64,000 bases of DNA from Paenibacillus xylanexedens (lineage in GTDB: Bacteria > Bacillota > Bacilli > Paenibacillales > Paenibacillaceae). Positions 44,901-53,841 of this stretch are shown here, in pieces. The stretch lies in the NCBI RefSeq assembly GCF_001908275.1, contig NZ_CP018620.1, positions 5,332,001 to 5,396,000 on the forward strand. Direction: 5' to 3'. Under the pieces are notes generated by a model that saw only the letters and a program-made list of their open reading frames with translations, was not told the DNA's origin and did no database searches. A program made the translations under genes and the position numbers. Within the stretch, counting starts at the first letter, position 1. Each line of letters starts with the position of its first letter.

Positions 44901-46689
44901 AACGAATAGGTTTGATCCAGTGATATGGAGCCTTACTCGTTTCATACGCATAAGTGGATTCTTGTCCGGTACTGCGCTTTTCTGAAGTCACCATTCCATT
45001 GGTATCATAGGTCATGGTCGTGGTTAGCTTCTCGCCTGCACGTCCCCCCTCACTAACCCACTCCGTCATTTGAGTCGGAAGGTTTCGCTTCGTCTGGTTA
45101 TCGTACTGCAACTCCGTGGAATAAGTCACGTCATCTCCAGTTAACGTGTGCTTATCTGCGCGAACCAAATCTGGATGAGCTGCAGCGCTAAACGTTTTGG
45201 AAAACGTCCAAGTATCTGCGGTGTTCTCTGCTTTCACTTTCGTTGTCCATAATGCGGATTGACCGTAAGAGTCCAGATCTTCTCCAGAGTACTCAAAGTT
45301 AACCTTGTCCAGAACGCCTTCGCCATCCGTTGTACTAAACTGGCTCTTGCGCTCTCTTACTTGGAATACGAAATGAGAGGAAGCTTCGCCAATCTGCTTC
45401 AGCGCCGGAATATATGCATAATCCGTTATAGCTGATGAGGGGCTTGTAATGCGCGATAGCAACGCTGTATGCATCACACCTTGAGCATTTTGGTTGCTTT
45501 GCAACTCAGGCAGAAAATTGAATTTGGATTCCGGATAATAGTACGTATACGTCGTTGTGCGATCGAGAGCATCCGTGTATTCTCGCAAAATGCGAATGCC
45601 TTCGTCCTCGCGTTGCGTGTATGTTGCTTTCCGATCCGTTCCTGCAAGCTGTACAGTAACCTTCAGGTTGTCATAAGCAAATGTCAGCGCCTGACCTTCG
45701 CTGTTTTCAATTCGTGCAATAACTTGGTTTCCGTTCAATGTCGTATAGTGAAAATTCACGGTATTACGGTAGCCATCTGTAATTTGCAACAGCTCTCCGG
45801 CTTCATTAAATAGATAATCGTAGCCGTTTCGGATGGATAAACGATAACTGCTAGATACGCCATTAACAGTCACGGTCGCATCTCGCTTAACGGTTAAGTC
45901 ATTCCATACGTAACCTTCCAGTTCTAGATTCGCGTTTAAGCGGTAATAGCCCACGCCTGGAATCTGAATATACTGATGATCACCACGCTTTTCCATGAAA
46001 GGAATGTCCCAACGCCAGCCTTGCCCCAATCCAGCAGAGAGTTCTTCCTTGCGTGGCGTAACCATATTGGAATATGTCTGTGTAGTTTCGTCATATTCAA
46101 CGCCCAGCTGTCCACTCGCTCTAGCACTGTCATAGACGCGTGTCAGATCAAACGGAATGAGACCAGGTAGAGAAAGGTCAGTACTTTGAATCATCATTTC
46201 CCCTGTAGCAGTTGAGATGGATTCTGCCCCATAAGATGTCATATAAAGCGATGCGTCATCTCGGATATCTACATGGTTAAGTCCAGTTTCGTCCACGGTT
46301 GTTCCTGTACCTGGAGCATCCTCATTAAGAGCATTAATCGAGAAGTTATTTTGCTGTGATGATCCGGAAGGGCGTAGCCCCTCCATTTGAATCGGTTCGC
46401 TTATTTCTTGTGCTTCTAGCCATTTTTCAGCAGCCTCGCCGCCTGTGCGATCTGTCTGTAAAGCTTTATACAACTGGTACAGCGAGTAACCTTGATCTAG
46501 TTTTTTCTCAATCCAATCTTCTTTAATACCAAATTGCTCTTTTAAACTATGGATTGTAATGTAGGTAGCGGAAGGGAGGGAATCCCTACCTTCTGCCGCC
46601 GCTGCTGCTTGTCCTCCATATCCAAAGGAACCGAACCCACTAAGAACCAATATGACGCATAACCAAACAATCGTTATTTTCTTAAACAC
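41908..46689 (-). CDS. RHS-repeat toxin with an unrecognised C-terminal tip
   Basis: A 1593-residue secreted RHS/YD-repeat protein. A signal peptide (about 1-32) is followed by an N-terminal helical region, a DUF6531-like start of the shell (SYGAESISTATGEM), and more than 20 YD repeats of the form YxYDxxGNxT. The RHS core ends with DPLSLNLYSYVSNNPLKYVDPSGH near residue 1394, after which proteases of this class release the tip. The last 199 residues are a unique toxin module with a CTGC motif (YNCTGCIYDE) and a WNPYY end; I do not recognise it. GAGG lies seven bases before a GTG start. It follows the 1101-residue repeat protein by 31 bp. Confidence 0.85.
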   Translation of the reverse strand: MFKKITIVWLCVILVLSGFGSFGYGGQAAAAAEGRDSLPSATYITIHSLKEQFGIKEDWIEKKLDQGYSLYQLYKALQTDRTGGEAAEKWLEAQEISEPIQMEGLRPSGSSQQNNFSINALNEDAPGTGTTVDETGLNHVDIRDDASLYMTSYGAESISTATGEMMIQSTDLSLPGLIPFDLTRVYDSARASGQLGVEYDETTQTYSNMVTPRKEELSAGLGQGWRWDIPFMEKRGDHQYIQIPGVGYYRLNANLELEGYVWNDLTVKRDATVTVNGVSSSYRLSIRNGYDYLFNEAGELLQITDGYRNTVNFHYTTLNGNQVIARIENSEGQALTFAYDNLKVTVQLAGTDRKATYTQREDEGIRILREYTDALDRTTTYTYYYPESKFNFLPELQSNQNAQGVMHTALLSRITSPSSAITDYAYIPALKQIGEASSHFVFQVRERKSQFSTTDGEGVLDKVNFEYSGEDLDSYGQSALWTTKVKAENTADTWTFSKTFSAAAHPDLVRADKHTLTGDDVTYSTELQYDNQTKRNLPTQMTEWVSEGGRAGEKLTTTMTYDTNGMVTSEKRSTGQESTYAYETSKAPYHWIKPIRSTSKINSTLERYTETTYNSQGSVLRSTTKNGYGGQLLTESEVKLDDKGRVTSTTDKGGYLAKDSVATLSYQANAGHLVKSKSITVNDAAGKAEALVESYQYTNAGELEKTTDASGEQESYQYDKRGRLLQIVHADGTKSTTAYDDVKNIITNTSADGIVTTERYNPLGLLVEEQTAEATYKYAYDREGNVTAVEDAEGNVTRVVVDAFGQVIETKYPDGTTGTTNIDAVAQTVTYKDAADNRTREKKDLIGRVTAVEEYRNGAYVPLQQTEYDIDGNVIASIDGNGQRTTYTYDALGQITTVTTPKQETSRYFYSYQGQVTQIVSPNTQTVTKQYDELGRLIKQTHPSPAGYATTLYYDKKSNLIKKQDRLGKVTEYTYNSDNMLTGMKAPDTNVSYTYDEIGRRTSMTDDHGKTTYSYRVADGMLNGLTFPDGTRLDYENNTQQRLGYTLTDAKGQSLRIHGEVDGMNRVTSMDITSGSGGASALAASGTTPVDRMTFSYASNSLLEKLSFGKGLSTSYQFNGYDLSGITISQGTSAVQQFAYEYDGNKNITSRTQNGETDQYTYDELSRIQTETGTQKETYTYDPNGNRYSTGSGKVYGLKDAQYTYDSQNRLIKATGEGKTVTYSYNGDGLLYERTEGDQTIRYYYDEEAKLMAEATVTSGKAELTYAYIYDLYGQLWARQDKQTGKLEYYQLNGHGDVVGLVDDAGKVLNSYTYDIWGGPLTIEETVPNMLRYAGEYWDDTVGLQYLRARWYDPGMARFIGEDTYEGELNDPLSLNLYSYVSNNPLKYVDPSGHVAVDVDVFNINWKLNSLKADWVYWDGVFKGSKDNSSMWVHAHKKRNQAASQAKAIRNSNKGMQGLLKQSDPVFNAFVLQNDTSRNMKVMVDPKSNIVYYADASKYNCTGCIYDETTYTKGKADAIMGDVSSRLTSLVTSEKFGNVNYLVASVFGNVEVTKKGTVTTMIYVANPKGYTMQTVIVTSDGKPTAWTGWNPYY

Positions 46690-46720
46690 TCCATCACCTC
46701 AACCTAGATTTAGACAATCA

Positions 46721-49700
46721 TTAATTAAATGGGAAAATCTTTTTCGTTCGTTTCGTTAAATTACCGTTGCGATCATACTCAAACACAATTTGATCTCCTG
46801 TAAATAGAACGACTTTAAGCAATTGATTGCCATAGCCGTACTCATAGCTATTGTCATTACGAATGTTCATCCATGCTGCTTTTATGGCTCCCTGAATCGG
46901 TTTTCCTTCTTTTTCACTTAGCTTGATATAATAATTCTGTCCACCTTCAAGCTCCCATTCAAGAACGGTATATTGCTCACCATATACCTGTTCTTGCTCT
47001 ATTGAAGCAGCTACCGGAATGCTGAGTTCCTTATCTGAATACAATTCGATCCGAGGTTCAATGGAAAAATCACCTGATTCCTTTATGGCAATCCGATACT
47101 TGTCAGAGCTATACGGACTAAAACGGTAGTATACGTTCCCTTGCTGAACTGTCGGAAGCGCCGTCTCTGTGTTTTCATACAAAGTCAGAAACTCCACTTC
47201 CACTTCCTTGACCGTAAAGTGCCGATAAGCACCTACAAATTTCAGCGTTTGAGCTGACACGTTATGCACCTGAATGTCAGACTTTCCAGGTACAAATTGT
47301 CCTCCTGTAGCGTTCTTTCCTTCCTTAATAACCACTTGATTCTGATTCCGAATAACGTAATCATAGGTTCCTCCTTCAGAAGGAGAACCAACGAGTATAG
47401 CCTCATAAGGTGAGGTATTCGAGAACAAGAGCGTGTTATTTGGCGTCAAATTCCGCTTGATAAGTGCAGGCTCCTGACTTGAGCTGGCTGTCACAGGAGA
47501 TTGATATTTAATCGTTACAGGTTCCGTAGATACTACGGTAACAACAAGCGTTGCACCTGCTGGAATATCCCATGTTGCATGACTCATACCTTCCACGAAA
47601 TACAATGCTTTATTAGATTTATCGTAGACTGTATAATCCACAACGGATGCTACTCCTGCGATTCGTTCAATTTGAGCAGGTTCCGAACCCGGATTTGTAA
47701 ATACTGCGCTCTGCCCTTGGTTAACAGTGATTTCCGATTCTGGTGAAGGGACTTGATCATCTTGTCCACGGAAAACACGGTAAATCCCACCATACGTTAT
47801 GGGTTGATCCGAGATGTTGGTAACAACAACTTTTTTACCACCCAAGACATACGCCTCAATCGCTGTTGCTGTTCTACTGCTTGACACTGTTCCATCTACG
47901 TTGTAAATCGTGTAATCATACACCCGCCCCTCGCTGCTGGAAGCATCATTTCGGACCCTTTTCGCATCTGAGCTTATGTTGGTAAAGGCATAACTCTCGC
48001 CTTTGTTCAACGTAACGCGCAGATAAGCTGGTTCCTGGCTGTCCACGACAGAGAAATCATCCGTGTATTCAAATGTTACAGGTGTACTTCCCCCTACCGT
48101 AACGACGGCTTCACCACCAGAAGGAATGGTAGCGAGACTTACATTGCTATTGAATTTGTCACTATGTGCTCTGCCGTCTGCCTTATACACCACAATATCA
48201 AACAGTGCACCTAATTTTTTGGCGTTACTCCGTATTGGGTTGCTGAGTGAGCCTCCATTATGGAATTTGACCGATTGACCCGGTGATACCGTAATCTTAG
48301 TTAGTGCTTCATTTGGTCGATCCTCTACATCAAAAATGGTGTAAATCGCCCCTATGGTTACAGGTTGAGCAGATACACCTGTGATTACTGCTTTATTTCC
48401 ATAGTAAACAACGGGTTCAACCGTTGTTGCTTTTCTTGTACTGCGTTCTGTACCATCTGGATAATAGGTGACGTAATCAAAGATCCGCCCTTGGGTGGTG
48501 GACGCATCACTGTCGAGATATTCCCGATCAGTAGTGTTATTCCAAAATGTCACGCTTTCTCCCTGTTTGAGTGTTACGCGATGGTACGCAGGTTCCATGC
48601 TTTCTTCAACCGAGAAATCATCCGTATAACTAAACTCAATTGGGACTTGCCCAACTACAGTCACGACTGCGTAACCTTGTGAACGAATGATCGGATTTGT
48701 ATTTTTGTTGAATCCATCCGAATGAACGACGTTTTCTGCTGTATAAAGAACATAGTCAAAAAGGGCTCCATTGGTACTGCTGGCATTGTTTTTTATCGGA
48801 TTGGCCAACGAACCATTATTACTGAAAATCATAGATTCTCCAGGATATACAGTGATTCGAGTAATTGCATCGCCACCGGCTTTTTGGACATCAAATGTCC
48901 GATAGGGCACACCATATGTTACAGGCGTTGCTGTAACCAAAGTTACAACGGCGGTTCTTCCTGCTGCTACAGTAGGTTTAGTGGTCGTATTCGTCCCTGT
49001 AGAACTTTCCGTTCCATCCGGAAGATAAACAACGTAATCATGCTTATCTTTGGTCGTTCCATCCGTTTGGAGTGCATCGGATTTGGAACTGATATTAGTG
49101 AACTGGTAGCTATCTCCCTGATATAGCGTTGTACGCGTATAGGCTGGCTCATCGCTCCATTCACCGGTATAGACTTCATAGGGAAAACCAACACTAACAG
49201 GCTGTGAGCCCGCACCAGTAATAATGATTTCGTTCCCTCCCGCAAGTGAAGGTTTCCCAGTCGTTTGGAAATTGGAAGCTACAAGACTACCATCTTCTTT
49301 GTATGAAGCGTAATCTATCTTCCTGTCCTGAGCTGTGGAAGTATCGGCACTTAGAACTCTTGACTGTGTCCCTTCATTAAAGTATCGATAGCTCTCTCCT
49401 TTGGATAACGTAACCCTAAGCATGGCTGGGTTAGCTGATACACTGTAGGAAAATTCTGAACGAATTGTCACCGTAAAAGGATTCTGACCCGTCGAGGTGA
49501 TCACAGCTGTATAGCCTGAACCTACTGATAAACTACTAGTAGAGTCCATGTTTTCGCCCATGATGCTGCCATCTGGTCTATAAATAACGTAATCGTACGC
49601 ACTACTTCTTGAGGTCGCCGCATTCGTACTTAACGATCTTGTCGCACTTCCGTTATTCGTGAACGTATAGGAATCTCCAGGACTCATGGTCAAAGTTTCG

Positions 49701-50026
49701 TCTGCCATGGCCATTGCTTGAGCAGAGAAAGAGTTCTCCCCGTATGTATCATCAGTAACCGTCGATTCATCTTCCGGTTCTTCGATAAATTCGTCTACAC
49801 CTTCCGGTTCTTCATAGAAATCCGGATCAATATCTTCCAGATATTCGTTGTCTGTTAAAGTTGATTCCTCCATAGGAACATCAACTTTCTCCGTGCTACT
49901 TTCAGTTGTTATTATGGCATCCAATTGATTCGAAAGCGCATAACCGCTAGTCGGATAGATGGTTCCAATCAACAACAAAGCCATCAGAAAAACAATAAAA
50001 CCTTTTCTTAAACTCATGGAATTCAT
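46721..50026 (-). CDS. Secreted nine-repeat protein upstream of the RHS toxin
   Basis: A 1101-residue protein. A signal peptide (1-30) precedes an acidic linker (EEPEGVDEFIEEPEDES). Nine repeats of about 95 residues follow (roughly 105-985), each beginning with a (I/V)T-x-(G)-x-S-(Y/V)-x-F-x-N pattern and containing YDYVIYxPDG and a PVT/PIT strand. They alternate between two subtypes. A C-terminal PPC-like domain (YYRFSPYSSDKYRIAIKESGD) and a single RHS-like end (YEYGYGNQLLKVV, FEYDRNGNLTKR) complete it. Two ATG codons compete (50026, 50017) behind AAGGAGG. It is first in the operon with the RHS toxin, so it is likely a delivery or surface partner (inference). Confidence 0.78.
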   Translation of the reverse strand: MNSMSLRKGFIVFLMALLLIGTIYPTSGYALSNQLDAIITTESSTEKVDVPMEESTLTDNEYLEDIDPDFYEEPEGVDEFIEEPEDESTVTDDTYGENSFSAQAMAMADETLTMSPGDSYTFTNNGSATRSLSTNAATSRSSAYDYVIYRPDGSIMGENMDSTSSLSVGSGYTAVITSTGQNPFTVTIRSEFSYSVSANPAMLRVTLSKGESYRYFNEGTQSRVLSADTSTAQDRKIDYASYKEDGSLVASNFQTTGKPSLAGGNEIIITGAGSQPVSVGFPYEVYTGEWSDEPAYTRTTLYQGDSYQFTNISSKSDALQTDGTTKDKHDYVVYLPDGTESSTGTNTTTKPTVAAGRTAVVTLVTATPVTYGVPYRTFDVQKAGGDAITRITVYPGESMIFSNNGSLANPIKNNASSTNGALFDYVLYTAENVVHSDGFNKNTNPIIRSQGYAVVTVVGQVPIEFSYTDDFSVEESMEPAYHRVTLKQGESVTFWNNTTDREYLDSDASTTQGRIFDYVTYYPDGTERSTRKATTVEPVVYYGNKAVITGVSAQPVTIGAIYTIFDVEDRPNEALTKITVSPGQSVKFHNGGSLSNPIRSNAKKLGALFDIVVYKADGRAHSDKFNSNVSLATIPSGGEAVVTVGGSTPVTFEYTDDFSVVDSQEPAYLRVTLNKGESYAFTNISSDAKRVRNDASSSEGRVYDYTIYNVDGTVSSSRTATAIEAYVLGGKKVVVTNISDQPITYGGIYRVFRGQDDQVPSPESEITVNQGQSAVFTNPGSEPAQIERIAGVASVVDYTVYDKSNKALYFVEGMSHATWDIPAGATLVVTVVSTEPVTIKYQSPVTASSSQEPALIKRNLTPNNTLLFSNTSPYEAILVGSPSEGGTYDYVIRNQNQVVIKEGKNATGGQFVPGKSDIQVHNVSAQTLKFVGAYRHFTVKEVEVEFLTLYENTETALPTVQQGNVYYRFSPYSSDKYRIAIKESGDFSIEPRIELYSDKELSIPVAASIEQEQVYGEQYTVLEWELEGGQNYYIKLSEKEGKPIQGAIKAAWMNIRNDNSYEYGYGNQLLKVVLFTGDQIVFEYDRNGNLTKRTKKIFPFN

Positions 50027-50304
50027 ATTCCTCCTTTATGTTTTTTCTCCATTTCCTCCCTCAACAGATGTATAAATGGAGCCTAATAAATCATTATCGT
50101 CATTTTCCTTATTTTAGGACATAGTAAAATAGCCCCTAAATTCAGGGACTTTTTTCCTTTTATATCTCAGATAACAATTTAAAATATAACCTGTAATTAT
50201 CCTGATACGAAATAGAATAATAGATTAGATGTAGTTCAAATGCTATTTTAACTGAGTTAATCGTCTTTCCTATTTTGATTAGGACTTAGATTTAATATCT
50301 GAAA
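50027..50304. other. AT-rich intergenic stretch upstream of the RHS operon
   Basis: It must hold the promoter of the RHS operon. A weak hairpin near 50130-50150 followed by six T was seen but its stem is only four to five pairs. No gene. Confidence 0.35.
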
Positions 50305-50333
50305 AATAAAAAAGCCGCCAGTTGGCGACTTTT
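50305..50333 (-). terminator. Intrinsic terminator of yaaA
   Basis: GCCGCC pairs with GGCGAC around AGTT; the minus strand continues with six T. It lies 50 bp past the yaaA stop. Confidence 0.75.
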
Positions 50334-50382
50334 AAGTGAATCAAATAGTTATCATTCTGGTACATGATCAGCGCAAAGCAGG

Positions 50383-51135
50383 CTACTTGCCCTCTGCTTG
50401 TAAGAATACATACGTACTCTCGTCAGATCGCTCTTCTGAAAAGGCAAAGTTTAACCGATCAAAGTTTCTTACGTCCTTCACATCTGTAATCTTGTGCTCT
50501 GCCATATAACGTACCATTTCACCTCTGGCCATCTTGGCCCAAGTTGCCTTTTCAACAAGCTTCCCATTGACCATTTGTCCGAATACACAAGTAATGAACC
50601 GGGTTTCCTCACTCAGAAAAGGTAAAATATTTTTACTATACTCTTTGGAAGCCAAATTTAGGATGTGGTTGCTTTCAGATTGAAGCTGATCTGCGAGTTT
50701 GCTACCCCAGAATTGATAGAGCGTTTTGAAGCCTGGACCTTGCAGCTTGCCCTGCATCTCCAACCGATAAGGGGTAACGCCATCCAAAGGCCGTAACATG
50801 CCATAAAAACCGGATAAAATACGTAAATTCTGTTGAAGATACTCTAATTCCTCATTTTGAAAAACACCTGGTGCCATATATTGATACTGAATACCCTCAT
50901 AAGAATATATTGCTGGTGTCAGATTTGCTTTAATATTCATATTCTGAATCCGCTCCACATTCTGTTCGGCGATTGCATCGTTACACTTCCACATCGCTTT
51001 GAGTTCGTCATAGGATAACTTTTGAAGCAGACTCAATAGCTGTTCTGACTCGTTTATAAACTGCGGCATCTGCGCGATAGCCATAAGATCGGTATCAATC
51101 TTCATCTTTTTAGCTGGTGATATGATAATTCTCAT
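50383..51135 (-). CDS. yaaA: Peroxide stress protein YaaA
   Basis: A 250-residue DUF328/YaaA protein. The family hallmarks are MRIIISPAKKMK at the start, LSGFYGMLRPLDGVTPYRLEM in the middle and the NLASKEYSK segment. YaaA limits iron-driven damage during peroxide stress and has a DNA-binding fold. Length is normal for the family. The gene has an upstream region nearly identical to that of the broken copy at 52625-53376, which shows a duplication that included the promoter. Confidence 0.92.
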   Translation of the reverse strand: MRIIISPAKKMKIDTDLMAIAQMPQFINESEQLLSLLQKLSYDELKAMWKCNDAIAEQNVERIQNMNIKANLTPAIYSYEGIQYQYMAPGVFQNEELEYLQQNLRILSGFYGMLRPLDGVTPYRLEMQGKLQGPGFKTLYQFWGSKLADQLQSESNHILNLASKEYSKNILPFLSEETRFITCVFGQMVNGKLVEKATWAKMARGEMVRYMAEHKITDVKDVRNFDRLNFAFSEERSDESTYVFLQAEGK

Positions 51136-51253
51136 CGTGCTAATCCATCCTTAATCTACCTTTGTTTTTGTCGTTATCCATTGTACAGGATTGGACAGGC
51201 GAATCCAATGCCAAGGCTTAACTAAATCCCTCATGGTACCTTTGAAAAGACTC

Positions 51254-51296
51254 AAAAATGAACAAGTCAGCCCACGATTGGACCGGCTTGTTCATT
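51254..51296 (-). terminator. Intrinsic terminator of the SPFH operon
   Basis: AATGAACAAG pairs with CTTGTTCATT around a 20-base loop; the minus strand then reads TTTTTGAG. Confidence 0.75.
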
Positions 51297-51350
51297 AGAA
51301 TTCAACACATTAAATTGGTGAGAAAGCAAGGCGTGCATTTCAAACCGAGA

Positions 51351-52229
51351 TTAGGGAGATACGCTCCCAGCGCCGCTATTTTGCTCTGTTTTTGTAGTCG
51401 GCAATTGAATCATTGGCGTGTTTGACCCACTTACATATGGAAGGGCTCCATCCCATTTCTTGATGGTTTCATATTCAACGAGTTGACTCGATAAGGATTG
51501 TTGAAGCTCTTTATTTGCTTTAGCTTGACCTTCTGCTTCGATCAATAGTTTGTCTGCATTACCTTGCGCTTCCACGCGCTTACGATCTGCTTCTTTTTTG
51601 GCGATCTCAAGTTCAGTCGTTTTACGTTCCAGTTCTTGAGAAGCTTCGACACGCTTATCGATTGCTTCTTGCGTCTTAGCGTCAGGTTGAGGAACACCTA
51701 CAGTAACGTTTGATACAATAAAGCCTAATTCTTTAACGTCATCAGAAAAACGTTGTTGCACGTCTACTCCTGCTTCGGATGACTTTTCACCATACACATC
51801 AATGACTGTAAACTTGGAGATACCTTTACGAGCTGCGTCACGGAAACGTGTTTTGAGATATGTATCCTCAATTTCTTGAATGCTAATTGGCCCAAATGTA
51901 TTAAAGATAGAAGATACTTTACTTGGTTCTACTTGGTAGTTGTAAGCAAAATCAATTGTGATGTTTTTCCCGTCAGAAGTAGCAATCTGAATATCTCTGT
52001 ATTCCACCGTTTGAATTCGGATCGGATATTTCGTCACTTTATCAAACGCTCCAACAAGTTTCCACCCTTGACTCAGTGTACTATCTTTTACCCCTCCATT
52101 GGGTGAATATACGACCCCAACATATCCGTTAGGAATTCGTGTTAAAAAGAAGGTCACCAGTAATACTCCCACAATAATAACTAATGCAACCGCAATTGCC
52201 CCTACCCTAAACGTCTTTGAATTTTTCAT
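51351..52229 (-). CDS. SPFH/prohibitin-domain membrane protein
   Basis: A 293-residue protein with one N-terminal membrane segment (about residues 10-32) and an SPFH/band-7 domain (about 35-190: GYVGVVYSPNGG, YPIRIQTVEYRD). A charged coiled coil follows (about 190-255, KEADRKRVEAQGNADKLLIEAEGQAK) and then a short Ser/Thr tail. Such proteins form membrane microdomain scaffolds. The ATG at 52229 is preferred, with GGAG seven bases away. It overlaps the small membrane protein upstream by 23 bp, so the two form an operon. It is flanked by two yaaA copies. Confidence 0.88.
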   Translation of the reverse strand: MKNSKTFRVGAIAVALVIIVGVLLVTFFLTRIPNGYVGVVYSPNGGVKDSTLSQGWKLVGAFDKVTKYPIRIQTVEYRDIQIATSDGKNITIDFAYNYQVEPSKVSSIFNTFGPISIQEIEDTYLKTRFRDAARKGISKFTVIDVYGEKSSEAGVDVQQRFSDDVKELGFIVSNVTVGVPQPDAKTQEAIDKRVEASQELERKTTELEIAKKEADRKRVEAQGNADKLLIEAEGQAKANKELQQSLSSQLVEYETIKKWDGALPYVSGSNTPMIQLPTTKTEQNSGAGSVSP

Positions 52230-52365
52230 CACCATTCTCCTCTTGTTTGAATTTATTGTATTTCTTCAAAATTCTACTACCTATTTTATTGAATAGCGGG
52301 AACATTAATGACCATAGAATAAATGCTAGGATAAAAATTAAAATGATTCCCCCAATAAATGGCAT
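52207..52365 (-). CDS. Small single-span membrane protein
   Basis: A 52-residue protein with one hydrophobic helix (residues 3-24) and a basic, charged tail (NKIGSRILKKYNKFKQEENGDEK). GGGGAGG lies seven bases before the ATG at 52365. It overlaps the start of the SPFH gene by 23 bp, suggesting translational coupling and a role as its partner. No family is recognised. Confidence 0.7.
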   Translation of the reverse strand: MPFIGGIILIFILAFILWSLMFPLFNKIGSRILKKYNKFKQEENGDEKFKDV

Positions 52366-52536
52366 ATTCGACCTCCCCTCTATGGATGTAACCGAGTACA
52401 AATTTATAAATAGCAACTAATTATATCCTTCTTTATATATACTTTGTAAATTCATATTAGGTTTCAATGATATTCGGCGTCACTTCCTGTAGACCTCTGT
52501 AGGTACAACATATTCCGAATAAAACTGCCTTAGTCT

Positions 52537-52568
52537 AAAAAAAAAGAGCCATCAAATTATTTGATGGC
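52537..52568 (-). terminator. Intrinsic terminator of the broken yaaA copy
   Basis: A 9-bp perfect stem (GCCATCAAA/TTTGATGGC) followed on the minus strand by TCTTTTTTTTT. Confidence 0.88.
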
Positions 52569-52624
52569 ATTTTACGAATGCGTAACCTATACGAACCAAA
52601 ATTTATAAACCATTGTACAACAGG

Positions 52625-53376
52625 CTAATGTCCCTCTGAATATATAAATACATAAGTATACTCATCCGACTTCTCTTCTGAAAAAACAAAACCTAACCGA
52701 TCAAAGCTTCTGATATCCTCCACATCTGTAATCTTCCGCTCAGCCATATATCGTACCATCTCACCTCTGGCCATCTTGGCCCGGGTTGCCTTTTCAACAA
52801 GTTTACCATCGACCATTTGTCCGAAAACACAAGTGATCATCCGGGTTTCCTCTTTCAGGAAAGGCGTGATGTTCTTGCTATACTCTTTGGAAGCCAGATT
52901 CAGAATACAATTGTTTTCAGATTGAAGTTGATCCGCCAACTTGTGCCCCAGAATTGATAGAGCGATTTGAAACCTGGACCTTGCAGCTTACCCTGCATCT
53001 CCAACCGATACGGCGTAACGCCATCTAAAGGCCGTAAAATGCCATAAAAACCGGATAATATGCGTAAATGCTGCTGAAGATACGCCAGTTCCTCATTTTG
53101 AAAAACGCCCGGTGCCATATATTGATACTGAATGCCCTCGTAGGCATAAATGGCTGGCGTAAGATTTGCTCTTATATTCATATTCCGAATCCGCTCCACG
53201 TTCTGTTCAGCGATTGCATCGTTACACTTCCACATCGCTTTGAGCTCGTCATAAGATAACTTATGAAGCAGACTCAATAGCTGTTCTGATTCATTTATAA
53301 AATGCGGCATCTGCGCGATAGCTATCAAATCGGTGTCGATCTTCATCTTTTTAGCTGGTGATATGATAATTCTCAT
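52625..53376 (-). pseudogene. Frameshifted second copy of yaaA
   Basis: A full-length paralogue of the gene at 50383-51135, very similar over its whole length. It starts MRIIISPAKKMKIDTDL, but near 52942, just after YQFWG, one base is missing relative to the intact copy. The frame then shifts and the first part ends at 52900. The remainder continues in the correct frame from ADQLQSE to the stop at 52625. Both promoter regions are alike, so the copy is recent and may still be transcribed. An assembly or sequencing error at the frameshift is possible. Confidence 0.85.
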
Positions 53377-53494
53377 CGTGCTAGTCCATCCTTAATCTAC
53401 CTTTGTTTTTGTCGTTATTCATTGTACAGGATTGGATGGGTAAATCCAATGGTGTTGCATATTATCCTCTATTATCTTAGTACGTATGATTGAA

Positions 53495-53779
53495 TTATTC
53501 ATGCGGATCAGGCGTCAGCTGAATCCATTCATCTGCTCTATAGTAGATATATTCCTGCGGATTGTCCTTGAATTTGACGACAACAGGATACATCGGCATT
53601 TTGCTTCGACGAGCAGTGATGCTTATAATCTTATTTCCATCTATTCCTTTTTCGGCGGTTAAATATGTTCTCAAGTCATCCTCAAGCTGCTTCATATCAC
53701 TCTTATAAGAGCCATACCATGTAAAAGAAGCGATGACCACTAGTGCTACTATAACTAATGAGGTCTTTAGCAACTTCAT
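53495..53779 (-). CDS. DUF3139-family protein
   Basis: A 94-residue protein with one N-terminal membrane helix (residues 5-23) and a small extracytoplasmic domain (ISITARRSKMPMYPVVVKF, then EYIYY) typical of DUF3139. Function is unknown. It is the only intact copy in the window; two decayed copies lie at 38415-38550 and 40236-40445 in the toxin island. The ATG at 53779 is preceded by GAGGTGAG. Confidence 0.82.
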   Translation of the reverse strand: MKLLKTSLVIVALVVIASFTWYGSYKSDMKQLEDDLRTYLTAEKGIDGNKIISITARRSKMPMYPVVVKFKDNPQEYIYYRADEWIQLTPDPHE

Positions 53780-53841
53780 TTCTACTCACCTCACTTAGCC
53801 TGTAATTTGTATTATCACTAATATTTCTGCCTGTAAAACAA

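Noticed and set aside
50125..50160. Hairpin followed by six T upstream of the RHS operon
   Set aside because: The stem is only four to five pairs and no plus-strand gene ends there.
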